Shown: in pieces, positions 35,073 to 45,797 of the stretch
Layout: each line of letters begins with the position of its first letter
Numbering within the stretch: position 1 is the stretch's first letter
Assembly: GCF_001625195.1 (NCBI RefSeq)
Contig: NC_054391.1
Location: 6,459,157 to 6,523,156 of the forward strand
From: Drechmeria coniospora
Taxonomy: Eukaryota; Ascomycota; Sordariomycetes; Hypocreales; Ophiocordycipitaceae
Direction of reading: 5' to 3'
DNA: 64,000 nucleotides
Translations under genes and position numbers: made by a program
The notes under the pieces: model-generated
What the model was told of the DNA's origin: nothing
Databases searched by the model: none
The model's input: the letters and a program-made list of their open reading frames with translations, nothing else

Positions 35073-36672
35073 ATGTCCGCTTTCCCCGGTCCCGTCTACG
35101 GGCTTGAGGTCCCGCCTGGCGAGATCTTGATCCCCGCCGGCATGGAATTCCCTGCCTCTGTAAGTCATTCCCTGCCTCAGGATGCGAGCGTCGGTCCTGT
35201 CACGTACTGACAAGAAACCGCAGTTCCGCATCACCATGGCTGCTCTCGACCCGACGGAGGAGCCCGAGGCGGACGAGGAGGGTAACATTCCCAACGTCCC
35301 CCGCTCTACCCTGCGCCTCGTCAAGCGTGCCTTCCCCGGCCTTGACGATGACTCGGATGATGAGATTGACGACGAGTACATGCGCGCCATGCTCGCCGCC
35401 TCGGATGATGACGACGAGGATGACGACGACGAGCCCAACGGCGGCCCCAGCGACGCCAAGAAGAAGAAGCAGTCCCTCGCCATCAAGAAGCTCCTCGAGG
35501 CCGCCCAGGAGGAGGAGGAGGAGGAGGATGAGGAGATGGAGGATGCCAAGCCCAACGGCGTCAAGAAGGGCAAGGGCAAGGCCAAAGCCAAGGCCGACGA
35601 GGAGGACGACGAGGAGGACTCGGACGAGGACTCGGATGATGACAGCGAGGAGGGAGCCGACCTCGAGAACTTTGTCGTCTGCACCCTCGACACGGAGCGG
35701 GTAATGACCCACGTCGCCCGGCACGAGAGGGAGTCGTCTTTGCTAACACGGGAACGGCGCAGAACTACCAGCAGACGCTCGACATCACCGTCAACCACGG
35801 CGAGAAGGTCTTCTTTGTCGTCACCGGCACCCACACCGTCTACCTGACGGGAAACTATGTCATGGACGACGATGAGGATAGCGAGGACGATGAGGACTAC
35901 GACTTCGACCCCGAGGAGCTCGAGGATGCCCTCGGCTCCGACGTCAGCGACGACGAAAGCGACGAGCTCGACGACATCCGCATCGAGGAGGTCGACTCCG
36001 AGGAGGAGGCCCCCAAGCTGGTCGAGACCAAGAAGGGCAAGAACAAGCGCGCCGCCGAGGACGCGGCCGAGAACCTCGACGACATGATCAAGGCCGACGA
36101 CGCCAAGCTGTCTAAGAAGCAGCAGAAGAAGCTCAAGAACAACAAGGGCGAGGCTGTCGCGGCCGAGGATGGCAAGAAGGACAGCAAGAAGGTCCAGTTC
36201 GCCAAGAACCTCGAGCAGGGCCCTACCGGCTCCGAGAAGGCCAAGCAGCCCGCCAAGGCCTCCACCGGCGTCAAGGTCGTCCAGGGCGTCACCATCGACG
36301 ACCGCACCATCGGCAACGGCCGCACGGTCAAGAGCGGCGACACCGTCGGCGTTCGCTACATCGGCAAGCTCGCCAACGGACAGCAGTTTGATGGTAAGTC
36401 CCGCCCCCGAGCATCCCCTCGGCATGCCACCAATTCTTCCGAGCATCGCGCTGACGGCCGTCGCAGCGAACAAGAAGGGCAAGCCCTTCTCCTTCAAGGT
36501 CGGCAAGGGCCAGGTCATCAAGGGTTGGGACGTCGGTGTTGTCGGAATGGCCATCGGCGGCGAGCGTCGCCTGACCATCCCCGCCAACCTCGGCTACGGC
36601 TCCCGCGGCATGCCTGGCATCCCCGCCAACAGCCAACTGATCTTTGATGTCAAGGTCCTCGAGATCAAGTGA
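35073..36672 (+). CDS. fpr4: Nucleolar FKBP-type peptidyl-prolyl isomerase with nucleoplasmin-like N-terminus (Fpr3/Fpr4)
   Basis: Four exons: 35073-35159, 35224-35700, 35763-36393 and 36467-36672, with introns of 64, 62 and 73 bp, joining to 466 aa. The N-terminus ([15 protein letters not shown], then [10 protein letters not shown]) is the nucleoplasmin-like domain of FKBP39/Fpr3/Fpr4. Three long acidic Asp/Glu tracts alternate with Lys-rich stretches that can serve as nuclear or nucleolar signals. The C-terminal 110 residues are a complete FKBP domain: [29 protein letters not shown], the YGSRG loop and FDVKVLEI. Yeast Fpr4 is a histone chaperone and proline isomerase on histone tails that affects rDNA chromatin; the same role is likely here. 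The first exon is 87 nt, a common feature in this family. Confidence 0.93.
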
Positions 36673-37571
36673 GGGTGCCCACGCTCCCTCTCGCCTCCGC
36701 TCTCTCTTTTTTCTTTCCCCTTTCATTTGTTCATGGTGTAAAAATGCCTGACGGCTGTTCTGCCTCGCCAGCCCGCTCTGGTCGAGCTCGCGCCAGGTAT
36801 CGGCGTTGGTTTGGCCTTTCGTTTTATCTTGTGTTGGATCACTCGGTCAAGGATGGGACGCGATGACGAGACCTGCTACCGTCGCCCTTGCTTGCTGACA
36901 TGTTGTAACCCAGAGCTGTGGGACGAGGTGTGAGTGCAGGAAACGACGTGGCGAGGGCAACAGCTATTACTAGTTACTTTGCGTCGACGGAAGTGCGTAT
37001 TGTACCTGTAGCATCTGTCCATGAGATGGATGAGTCTGTGCGATTTCCAATAAAACCTGGCGTTGATACAACGTAATTGCTCCGTGGTGCAAGGATGATG
37101 TGAACCGAGGACGATGTGAACGAGCACGTACGCAGTCCGGCGTCTGATGCAAGTACAGTTCGATGTATGCATGTATGAGAATCCACATGCATCTACGGAT
37201 CGGCACCTATGCACCGTGTATCGTTGCTGTCGATATGCGTGTATCGTGCGATGATGTCTTCGCGAGAGCAGCATTTGGGGGGGGGGGGACCTGCCTCCCT
37301 TGGAGCACGTAGGGTACGTATATGTGGTAGTACATCATCTCCTGCTCGCAAGGAAAGAGAGGGAGAGGAGCTGCGACGGTCCTGCTCATCTTGGAGAGGG
37401 AGCTTTTTGAATCCAACACCGCCTCATCACGTTTCTCTCTTTACTTTCTTCCTTTCCCAGCGGGCCTACATTTTTGGGGGGGCTTCCCACTGGCGAACAT
37501 GTTATAGTCTCCGTCGTTCCTCGACTTCGGCATTCGCATTTCGAAGTAAGCCCAAGGCCGGACGACGACGC
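36673..37571. other. Intergenic spacer
   Basis: 3' flank of the FKBP gene and promoter of the kinase gene. It holds an uninterrupted 12-G run at 37277-37288. The kinase reading frame is open upstream to 37209, but that sequence has no protein-like character. No other feature seen. Confidence 0.5.
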
Positions 37572-40395
37572 ATGCTGCCTGTGTTGGCTGCGAATATGCC
37601 AACGACGATGTTGCCCAGGGTCCCCAGCAAGAGGAACTGCCCTGCGGCGGGGGAGGCGGAGATGGTGCCCGCCCACGTACCGTCCGCGCTTCCGGCGAGC
37701 GACGGGGACGATGGCATGGGCCCCAACATCATCTTTCTCACCCATGCGCGAGCCAACCTTTGGTCCGGGATTCGAGGAGCCATGAAGGCCATCGGTCGAG
37801 CCAGCCGAAGCGGTGAGTCCCACACGCAAGCGTCCTGTCCCCCAGCTCCCATCCCCCAGCCCAGCAGGCACCCTAATGGGGCCCTTCCATCAGAATCGGA
37901 AAGTTCCCCTGTTCTCGACTGGAGTGCGGCCAGGAACCGCGCGGTCCAGGGCAAGGGGAAGAGTGTCATCGGCGAGAGAGGTTTTCTGACGCCGCCATTG
38001 ACGCCGCGAAAAGCCAAGGGGCTTGTGCCGCGGGACCTATTCAGGAGGATCGGCCATGGTTCCGGATTCGACTCCGGCACCACCGTGGTCCTGCGCGGCT
38101 CTCCCCTGAAACGACGAACATCTCTCCAGGCTCTTGCCGGCACGCGGTCCGGCCCAGACCACTCGAGCGAGACCAGCAGTTCGGCTTCATCCGGCGACAG
38201 CGGCAACTGGTCGGCAACGGAAACCCCCTATACCGGGGAGGTGCTTGCCGACTCCCACTCTCCCGATACCGCGTCGGTGAAAGTCGCTCTCGGCAGGGAT
38301 AGCAGTCGCCGGCACCCTCTGTCCAAGTCGAGTCCGGGCGGAGCCACCGCTCGGACGATTGACGAAGTCTTTTGTCAGCCTCGGCCGACGGTGCTGACGG
38401 TGGAAAAAGCGGCAGCTGCTCGGATATATGTTGAGACGCACTACAACAATCTCCTCAACAAGCCGAGTGGCCGCGAACTTCGAAAACGGTACCTCGAGTC
38501 TCAGCTATACTATTGCTCTCACCTGACGGCCGACCAGAAGGACGCAGTGCGCTTCTCGTTCTACCAGCAGGAGACGAGCTATACCCGACAATGCCGAGTG
38601 TTGCGCACTCGATCGATGGCTCCTTTGAGGGAGAACAGCACTGCCCAAGCCGACAGGTACGAGTGCCTCAAGATTCTCGGTAGGGGCAGTTTTGGCGTCG
38701 TAAAGCTGGTGCGAGAAAACGAGGACGAGGACGAGGACAAGCCTTACCCGAGGCAGGTCTTTGCCATGAAGGTGATTCGAAAGTCGGACATGCTCCGCAA
38801 TGGCCAAGAGGGGCACCTTCGTGCCGAGAGGGATTTACTCGTCTCTTCTGAAGGCTCAAACTGGTGCGCTCCCCTTCCTCTACCCTCCCTCCACGCACCG
38901 TGCCAAACAGCAGAGGCTAACAGTCGGCCTTTTCTCTTCCCCCTCGCGCAGGATCGTTCCCCTGGTTGCCAGCTTCCAAGACTTGCGGAGCTTGTATTTG
39001 GTGATGGAGTACATGCCTGGCGGGGACTTCCTTGGGCTGCTGATCAGGGAAAATATCCTTCACGAATCCGTCGCTCGCTTTTACATTGCCGAGATGGTGC
39101 TTGCAGTAGAAGAGGCTCATCGGCTCAAATTTATCCATCGTGATATCAAGCCGGACAATTTTCTCATCTCGGCATCCGGCCACCTTAAGATTTCCGACTT
39201 CGGACTGGCTTTTGACGGACATTGGTCTCACGACGCCTCTTACTTCAACTACCATCGGTACTCGCTGCTGAGGAAGCTGGGGATTCGAGTTGACGGAGAC
39301 ACAGATGATCAGAAGAAGTGCGAGATTGTTTCGACCCAGCCCTCGTGGCTCCAGTCCATAAATGAAGTGATAGAGAGGCACGACAGACGGGATGACTTGA
39401 GCAAGAATAATCTCTCACACCTCCTGGGCTGGAGAAACCGGTGCGGCAACCGGGATGCTGCACATTCCGTCGTCGGCACCAGCCAGTACATGGCCCCCGA
39501 GGTCATCAGGGCTTGCCGCGGCTGCGAGTACGACGGAAGATGCGACTAGTGGAGCATTGGCATTATTTTTTACGAGTGTCTCTACGGCCATACCCCCTTT
39601 TTCGCCGAAGAAGGTCGAAAGCGGACAAAGGCGAACATCCTGGTATGTGGTGAAAGCAAGCCCCCCCCCTCCCCGCATTCACCATCTAACCCGTATCAAA
39701 AGGATCACAGGAAGCTTCTTTCTTTCCCACATAGGCCCCACGTCAGCGAGAAATGCAAGGACTTGGTATACGGCTTGATCCAAGACAAAGAGACACGGTT
39801 GTGCTCAACACGGTACGAGACGAGAAGCCGCGCGCAGATCAACGCGACGACCTCCGTCGATTTCTTCGGGCGATTCGTGTTCCCCGACGACGCCGAGGAT
39901 ATCAAAGCCCACCGGTGGTTCAAAAACTTCCCTTGGGAGCACATTCACGCCATGAGCCCTCCCTTCGTCCCCCGCATTTCGAGCATGGACGACACGCACT
40001 ACTTTGAAGAATCGGAACCGGTCGAGGACTTTTCCGACTCGTCGCCAGAAGCAATCGAGGTCACCGACGACGACGTTCGGTCCATACTGTACGACCTACG
40101 ACGGGTTGTGCAAGACGCTGCCATCGATCTCATCTCGGCGCCGTACGATTCCGCGCGGCTCCGTAGCGCCGATCACCAGATCGACATTGACAGCCATCTC
40201 ACTCCGTACGAGAGGAAGGTTCTGAAGCATTTCATCCGCATATACGGCAAGAAGGAGCGCAAGCGACCTAGAGACATCCTATTGCGTGACGAGAACACCA
40301 AGGATGTGGTGATGGACGTGCGCAAGAAGACGGCCTTTCTAGGGTACAGTTGGCGACGGATGAGGCCGGGGGGCTACTGCGTGATACCGACGTAG
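37572..40395 (+). pseudogene. NDR-type AGC serine/threonine kinase gene interrupted by an in-frame TAG
   Basis: Four exons: 37572-37812, 37894-38863, 38952-39642 and 39703-40395 (introns 81, 88 and 60 bp), 865 codons in all. The N-terminal 330 residues are Ser/Pro-rich and disordered, followed by an NDR-like N-terminal helix region. The kinase domain is intact at first: glycine loop GRGSFGVV, Lys in FAMKVIRK, HRDIKPDN, DFG and GTSQYMAPEV. Codon 603 (39547-39549) is TAG where the subdomain IX Trp is expected (CD-stop-WSIG). Beyond it the same frame continues with well-kept kinase sequence (IIFYECLYGHTPFF), a C-terminal AGC tail and FLGYSWRRM. As read, the product would be 602 aa and lack subdomains IX-XI. 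A recent null allele, a base-call error, readthrough, or removal as a 48-nt in-frame intron (39499-39546 plus the TAG region) are alternatives. NDR kinases control polarity and septation in fungi; this is a fungal-specific relative, not obviously Cot1/Orb6 or Dbf2. Confidence 0.75.
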
Positions 40396-40653
40396 GCAAA
40401 GCCGAGAAAATGACGAAAAATCGAAGGAACTCGGAAGAGATGGAACAGAATTAGATAAATTATGCACTACGATAGATTTTACGGGTTTACGCTATGCCGA
40501 CGCTGGGAGCTCCTCGTTGGGCTTTGAAGTAGATGGGGTGAACGTGCTTGTTTCCTTCTAACTCGTAAACAAGTTTTTTTCCCACCCATTGGTCACTGCC
40601 CGAGCATGTTAATTCATGCATGCCGGTAAGGGTAAGAATGAGTGCTTGGGTCG
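40396..40653. other. Short spacer between convergent genes
   Basis: 258 bp between the kinase gene (+) and isc1 (-). No feature seen beyond presumed 3' ends. Confidence 0.5.
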
Positions 40654-42171
40654 TCATGCTGATTTGGCCGACTCTTGGCTGGTAGCAAGAGCAGCCCATC
40701 TCGCGTTCTGAACCTCCCACTCAAACTCCTTGAGCTTGCGTATCTCGGAGGAGAAGAACAGCAAGGCCAAGAGGCCCTCGACGACGCCGGCCGCCAGTCC
40801 GAGGCTGGCGAGGAGAACAAGAATGAATGAAACAAAGTGACGGGGGCTCCACCAGACGGCGACGAGGCAAGCGATCCAGAGGACCAGGGCGGCGTAGAAG
40901 CGAATGGCGCGCCAACGACGCTCGGAGCGCTCGCGGGCGGCGTACCTGTGGGTCATGGCGAGGATCTCGTCGTAGTCGGACACGCACAGCGGGTGGTGGT
41001 CATGGTTGGGCGGTCCGTTCAGCTGGGCATCAGCGGCCTTGTCGGCGTCGGTGGAGGAGATGGCGTGGTGCCTGAGGGTGGCCAGGACGCCAAAATGGTC
41101 GGACAGGGAGACGCGGAGATCGGGGTGGCGCTCAGTCATGACGACGGCGGCAGAGTCGACGACCCAGCCACGATTCGACTCGGCCGCCGTCGAGGCAAAG
41201 ATGTAGTCGAGACGCTTACCGTTCACATCCTCGGCGTCGGGGTCGACGAGGCGATCCTTGCCGGCGAGCAGCTGCTTCTGCTGCTTCTTGGTCCAGCGCC
41301 AAGTATTGTACAGGCCGTCGCTGCTCGCGCCGTTCTCCTCGAGGTTGCGGGCGGCCGAGGGGACGGGACGAGCGCGCGCCTTCTCGGCCGGGAAGTCGGC
41401 GGGGCCGATGGAGCTTTCGGGATGGAGGACGCGCCAGACATCACGAACGGGGGAGCGGGCGGTGATGATGCGATGGGGCAGCGAGCGGGGGTACATGTTG
41501 AAGTCGCCGAGGGCGAGGACGAGGTGGCCGCGCTGGGAGGCGGCCCGCAGCAGCTTGGCGACTTCCCAGGCTTGGGCGGTGCGGTGGCAGAGGTAGGAGT
41601 CGTTCGGGCCGGACTCGTAGGGCGCGTGCGTCTGGATTCATCATCGTGAGCAAGTCTCCCCTTCGACGACAGGCAGAGCAGGAGGGCGGGGAAGGGAGGG
41701 GAGGAAACCGACATGGGTGTTGAACAGATGCACGACGTCGCCCTCGCGCGGGCCGATCCTCAGTGTCGCGCAGGCCACACCCTTGCCGACGTACCAGTCA
41801 CCCCTCCAGAAGGCGGTCGGGCGGCCGTTGAGAGGATAGGGGACCATCGAGCTCTCCTCGATGGGCCAGCGGCTCAGGAGGGCGAGGCCGCCGCCAAAGG
41901 CACCGCTGTGGTAGAACTTGGCATGGGGCAGGATGTGGGCGACAGCATCGCGGACGGCGAGGTAGTCGTCCTGGACCCAGCACTCCTGGAGACAGACGAT
42001 GTGCGGCACGGGATCGAGGCTCGCAATCCTGCGGCCGATCTCGAGGAGGCGCGGGGTGCGGAGGGTCGATATGTGGAGAAGACCCCAGCAGTTGAGGGTG
42101 AGGAGGTTGATCTCGGCGGGGCCGTGTGCGTCGTCCTGGTCAGGGGACGTCGCAGCCATCGCCGCTGGCAT
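40654..42171 (-). CDS. isc1: Inositol phosphosphingolipid phospholipase C, Isc1 (neutral sphingomyelinase family)
   Basis: Two exons: 42171-41713 and 41631-40654, with an 81 bp intron (donor GTCGGT, acceptor ATCCAG), joining to 478 aa, the size of yeast Isc1. The N-terminal 330 residues are an endonuclease/exonuclease/phosphatase fold: LLTLNCWGL, IVCLQECW (catalytic Glu), HLFNTHTHAPYE across the splice, ALGDFNMYPRSL, RLDYIFAS and SLSDHFGVLATL (catalytic Asp-His). The C-terminus has two adjacent transmembrane helices (YAALVLWIACLVAVWW and FILVLLASLGLAAGVVEGLLALLFF) that anchor it to ER or mitochondrial membranes. It hydrolyses complex inositol sphingolipids to ceramide in a Mg- and phosphatidylserine-dependent manner (family knowledge). 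A second Met (MAATSP) four codons in is an equally likely start. Confidence 0.93.
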
Positions 42172-42514
42172 TTTCGTCGGGGATCGTGCTGAGCGTCGTT
42201 GGGTGATGGAGTCAAACGAGGGGAGAAGAAGCGAAGAAGGTAGATCTACACCCCCTTCCCCGTGACGACCGTGGCAGAGAGCGTGGGGAGAGGCGAACTA
42301 CGGATGAGACGGCGGGGTGCACATTCTCGTCCGGGCCAATGTTGGAAAATGAAGGAGAAACGAAGGGCTCGCAAAGCTACGACCAACGGCAAGTCGTGTG
42401 GGCGTCGTCGCCCGATGCGGCTGCACCGGTTTGCGTTGAAGAGTAGAAGTGGTGATGGTGTTTTGAGCCACGACGTTGGGGATGGCAACGCTGACCGCAA
42501 CTTTCTGCAAGTAT

Positions 42515-42740
42515 TACTCGCGTACCAGCACGGCGAAGATTACTCCGTATTCCGTACGGGGTACTCCGTACTGCACCAGCAACCACCATTAGGCAACCAC
42601 CATTAGGTACTTCACTAGAGTACTTGTAGGTGTACGAAGCACTCCGGAATACAGTACATGTACAGTACTCCGTAAGTACTGTAAGTACAGTATCAATACG
42701 GAGTACTTAAGTAAGTACTTACATCGATCGTCCTTACGTA
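42515..42740. repeat. GTAC-rich island
   Basis: Four exact TACTCCGTA/TACGGAGTA copies near 42541, 42561, 42670 and 42697, linked by CCGTAC, AGTACTT and ACAGTAC words. It lies about 350-560 bp upstream of the isc1 start codon. Confidence 0.75.
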
Positions 42741-43767
42741 AGGTCGTGTACTTCATCCGTTGCAATTAATATTACTTGTGCAAACAAATACATGTATTTA
42801 TTCCCTGCACCCCGAACTCTGCACCAGGTATCCATGCAGCCGGAGCATCTAGATTGGTGATTCGCGGCACGTCCTCGCCTCCTCAGCGCTATCCCCGCCG
42901 CGGCCCAAACTTGTGCTCAGAAGTGCCCTCCTCAGCCACAGGTCGCCCCCCCCCCAAACGGCTCATCGATCGGACATGATTCCCGATGGTGGCCACACTG
43001 TCTGCGTGACAAGCACGAGCACAAGCCGAAAGAGCACGGGTTAGCGAGGCCCCCCCTCTCCGTCCGCTAGAGCCCCCCCCCCACGCGATGTCATTCCGGT
43101 GCCGGAGCTCGTCAGCAACCTCGGCCGCGTCGCCGAGGCCCGCCCTCATGGCGCCAGGTGGCCAGCCTGATGGCACCCTGGCGCAGAGATGGGCCCAAGC
43201 ACCTTTCCATGTGACGACGGCTGCGGACGACGACCGCGGACGACAACATGCTGCGTGGGGGAGGTCCGGCGGTGGGGAGCAGCATGCTCTTCCGATCTCG
43301 GCATGGGCCGGGAGGAAACGGGGGGCCGGTGCCGGGGAGGCAGGGGAAGCATCGCCAGGGGGCAGCGTGCTGCAACCTCCATCTGGGCCCGTACGCGCGG
43401 GCACCGATGCCCATACATGTGCTTAGTGGCATGCTGGCACGCTCGCGGAGGGAGTCGCTTCGCCGATGGACGGGAGCACGTACACATGAGACGCGGCACG
43501 CACGGCGACCTTGATTCGTGTGGCAGGTAGATGCGGTACGCGCGCGCGAGTGCGCATCCATACTCGTATGGGACTTGCACCACGGGCCAACACGTAGACG
43601 CACAAGAGTGTAGGAGCACGCGCGCAGGTAGAGCATGTTGACAGCACGGCACGGCGCGGCACAGGTTTGGCAGCTGCGCCGACGCCTCCCTCTCCCTCCC
43701 CCGGTGCCTCTGCGATGCACACCTAGTGCAGCGCTCGCAAGGCAGCCAGCACATTGCAGCACATGGG

Positions 43768-43840
43768 CATCACCAGGCATCACAGGGCACCACAAGGCAC
43801 CACAGGGCGACGCAGGGCGACCCGGGACGACCCAGGACGA
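43768..43840 (+). repeat. About 10-bp tandem repeat (CATCACAGGG / CACCACAGGG type)
   Basis: Seven to eight imperfect decamers, grading from GCATCACCAG through GGCACCACAA to GGCGACGCAG and GGACGACCCA. Each unit keeps a GG-C-A-C backbone, so the array looks like a minisatellite diverging along its length. Confidence 0.75.
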
Positions 43841-44029
43841 TGCCATCCGTTGGTCGGCCTGGCGAGGCGAAGCGACCAAGCTCGTCATATACCGATTCCC
43901 CATCTCCCTCCCACCTTGACCGCAAACAGACAAACGGCCGTGGAACGGAGGGCGCGTCATTTCTCCCCAGCATACACCATTGCGCACACGTACTGTACGT
44001 CGAGGCATCCCTCCATACACGTTATACCA

Positions 44030-44160
44030 CGGCTTTATATACTCATGTACGTACTCCGTACACCTACTTGCATACGTACGTACATACATGCAAGCATACA
44101 TATGTACGTACATGTGTGCAGGTGTATGCATGTACTTATATATATATGCCTATGTATCCA
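44030..44160. repeat. GTAC-rich patch
   Basis: One exact TACTCCGTA near 44048, then ACGTACGTACATACATG and TATATATATG stretches of alternating purine-pyrimidine character, ending about 160 bp before the next start codon. Confidence 0.65.
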
Positions 44161-44315
44161 TCGACAAAGTGCGGCAGCTCTCGTTTCTCATCACAGTCCA
44201 CCTCTCGTCACCGGCTTGCCGACTTACTTCCCTCCTCCCTCCTCGCTTCCTACGCAGACATTGTTCACATCCGTCACCGCCTGCCTCCTCCTCCCTTCCT
44301 CCCGTCCTCCTCGCC

Positions 44316-45187
44316 ATGAACCACATCATCAAGCAGGTGCCGGAGCGGCACGAGTTCGTCCAGTTTGCCACCCTCACCTTCCGACAGGGTCTCCAGCACT
44401 CGCCCTCGACGCCGCCGCTCGCCTTCACCCACGTCTCGGCCCAGCTCCAGGCCGTGCCCGGCGTCAAGGCCATCTACCTCGGCCAGCAGATGGAGCGCCC
44501 CGACCACTGGACCTGGGCCGTCTGCTGGGCTTCTCCCGCCGCCCTCGACGCCTACCTCGCCTCCCCGATCTTCGACGACTGGCTCGACGACTTCCGCGCC
44601 ACGACGGACTCGTACATCTTCACAAAGTCCCTCCTCCGCGGTGACGCCGCCGCCGCCCTCAACGCACCCTGCACCGAGATCTTCACGGCATACGGCGCCC
44701 CCCGCTCATTCCTCGAGACCCGCGTCAAGCCCCTCGCCTCGCGCCTCAGCGCCGGCGCCGTGCCGGGCGTTCGCGCCTCCGCCTTTGGCCAGTTCGAGCT
44801 CCTCGCCGAGTACGGCGTGCTGGCTCTCGCCGGCATCACCGTCAGCGTCATCATCGGTTGGGACACCTATGAGGCCCAGCGAGCCCAGACAGACCAGGAG
44901 AAGCGTGCGTGCCCGTGTTCGTGACGACGAAGATGGCGACGAAGCATGCGGAACACGCCGTACATGCATTCGTCCCCTTCCTCTCCCACTTCCAAGTCCT
45001 CGAGCAGCCGGACACCGAACTGACGGTCTCCTCAGTCTCGAACAGCAGCGTTCACTACGCCCGGGACGACATCAAATCCGTCGACCTGGTGATTGCTCCC
45101 TTTCCTGGCACAATTGTCGCATCCCTGCACCCCGGGATCACGCTCGCTAACCTTGCCGGCCTGATTCCCAGTATCATGTCCAGCTGA
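44316..45187 (+). CDS. Small membrane-anchored dimeric alpha-beta barrel protein (EthD/ABM-like)
   Basis: Two exons: 44316-44904 and 45036-45187, with a 131 bp intron (donor GTGCGT, acceptor CCTCAG), joining to 246 aa. Residues about 10-85 (FVQFATLTFRQG ... VPGVKAIYLGQQ ... WTWAVCWASPAALDAYLASPIF) have the pattern of a dimeric alpha-beta barrel, as in EthD and antibiotic-biosynthesis monooxygenase (ABM) folds; a second, weaker copy may span 100-180. A hydrophobic helix follows (YGVLALAGITVSVIIGW), so the protein is probably membrane-tethered. The C-terminal 50 residues end with another partly hydrophobic stretch. No catalytic residues can be assigned, so enzyme function is unproved. It stands alone, not beside biosynthetic genes. 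Confidence 0.68.
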
Positions 45188-45797
45188 AGCGCCTATGATG
45201 AGCCGTCGGCTTCGTCACGACACAGCATCTTCACTTCGGTCGATCCCGCCATATCGCGCCACGGCCACGATACTGGAACGGACACTCAGAGGCGCAGTCG
45301 TCTTTACGGCCTCGCACGCCGCGAAGCGACGAGCACTGCATCCATGCATCGTCCTTCGAGAAACCATCTGTGCTCGTATTAAGACACGGCTGCAGCCTAT
45401 CCCAGCCGACGGCCGCCGTAAAACTCGCCGCGCACTCGTATGAGAAATTAAAGGTCAAACAGCGGTTTTCGGCACATCCAGCCCACCATACACGCCCAGC
45501 CGCCGTCGCGCACACCCGAGACAGCTCGAGCCCCCACCCCGGCCAGCCCTTTCCTGTCAAAGGTGCCGAGCAATATTCGCGCACTTGCGGGGTGCCATCG
45601 GACGAAGCTCCGTCGACCGCCACCGTCGCCGTTCATCCCTTGCGATCGTAAAACCTCGCCGCCCTCCTTGCGTCGTCGTCGCGGAGCCGGGCGGCAAACG
45701 AGCGGCACGCCGGTCCACCAGAAACTCGAGATCTCAAACACGCACCGTCGTTCTCTCTCGGGGGGCTTCTCGGAAGCAACCTTATTCAACCGCTCCA
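45188..45797. other. Intergenic, 3' flanks of convergent genes
   Basis: Between the EthD/ABM-like gene (+) and the KH-domain gene (-). No exon, repeat family or RNA gene seen. Confidence 0.5.

Larger units (their letters stand above)
42172..44315. other. Divergent intergenic region
   Basis: This 2.1 kb separates isc1 (-) from the EthD/ABM-like gene (+). It contains a GTAC-rich island (42515-42740), G- and C-run-rich DNA (42940-43700), a decameric tandem repeat (43768-43840) and a second GTAC-rich patch (44030-44160). The open frames of up to 339 codons on the minus strand show no domain and appear to be compositional. Confidence 0.55.

Noticed and set aside
35043..36587. 514-codon minus-strand frame over the FKBP gene
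   Set aside because: Antisense shadow of the acidic tracts (poly-Asp/Glu codons read as Ser/Leu runs).
43112..44131. 339-codon minus-strand frame
   Set aside because: Composition is Cys/Arg/His-rich without a domain, spans a minisatellite and a GTAC-rich patch, and no exon chain supports it.
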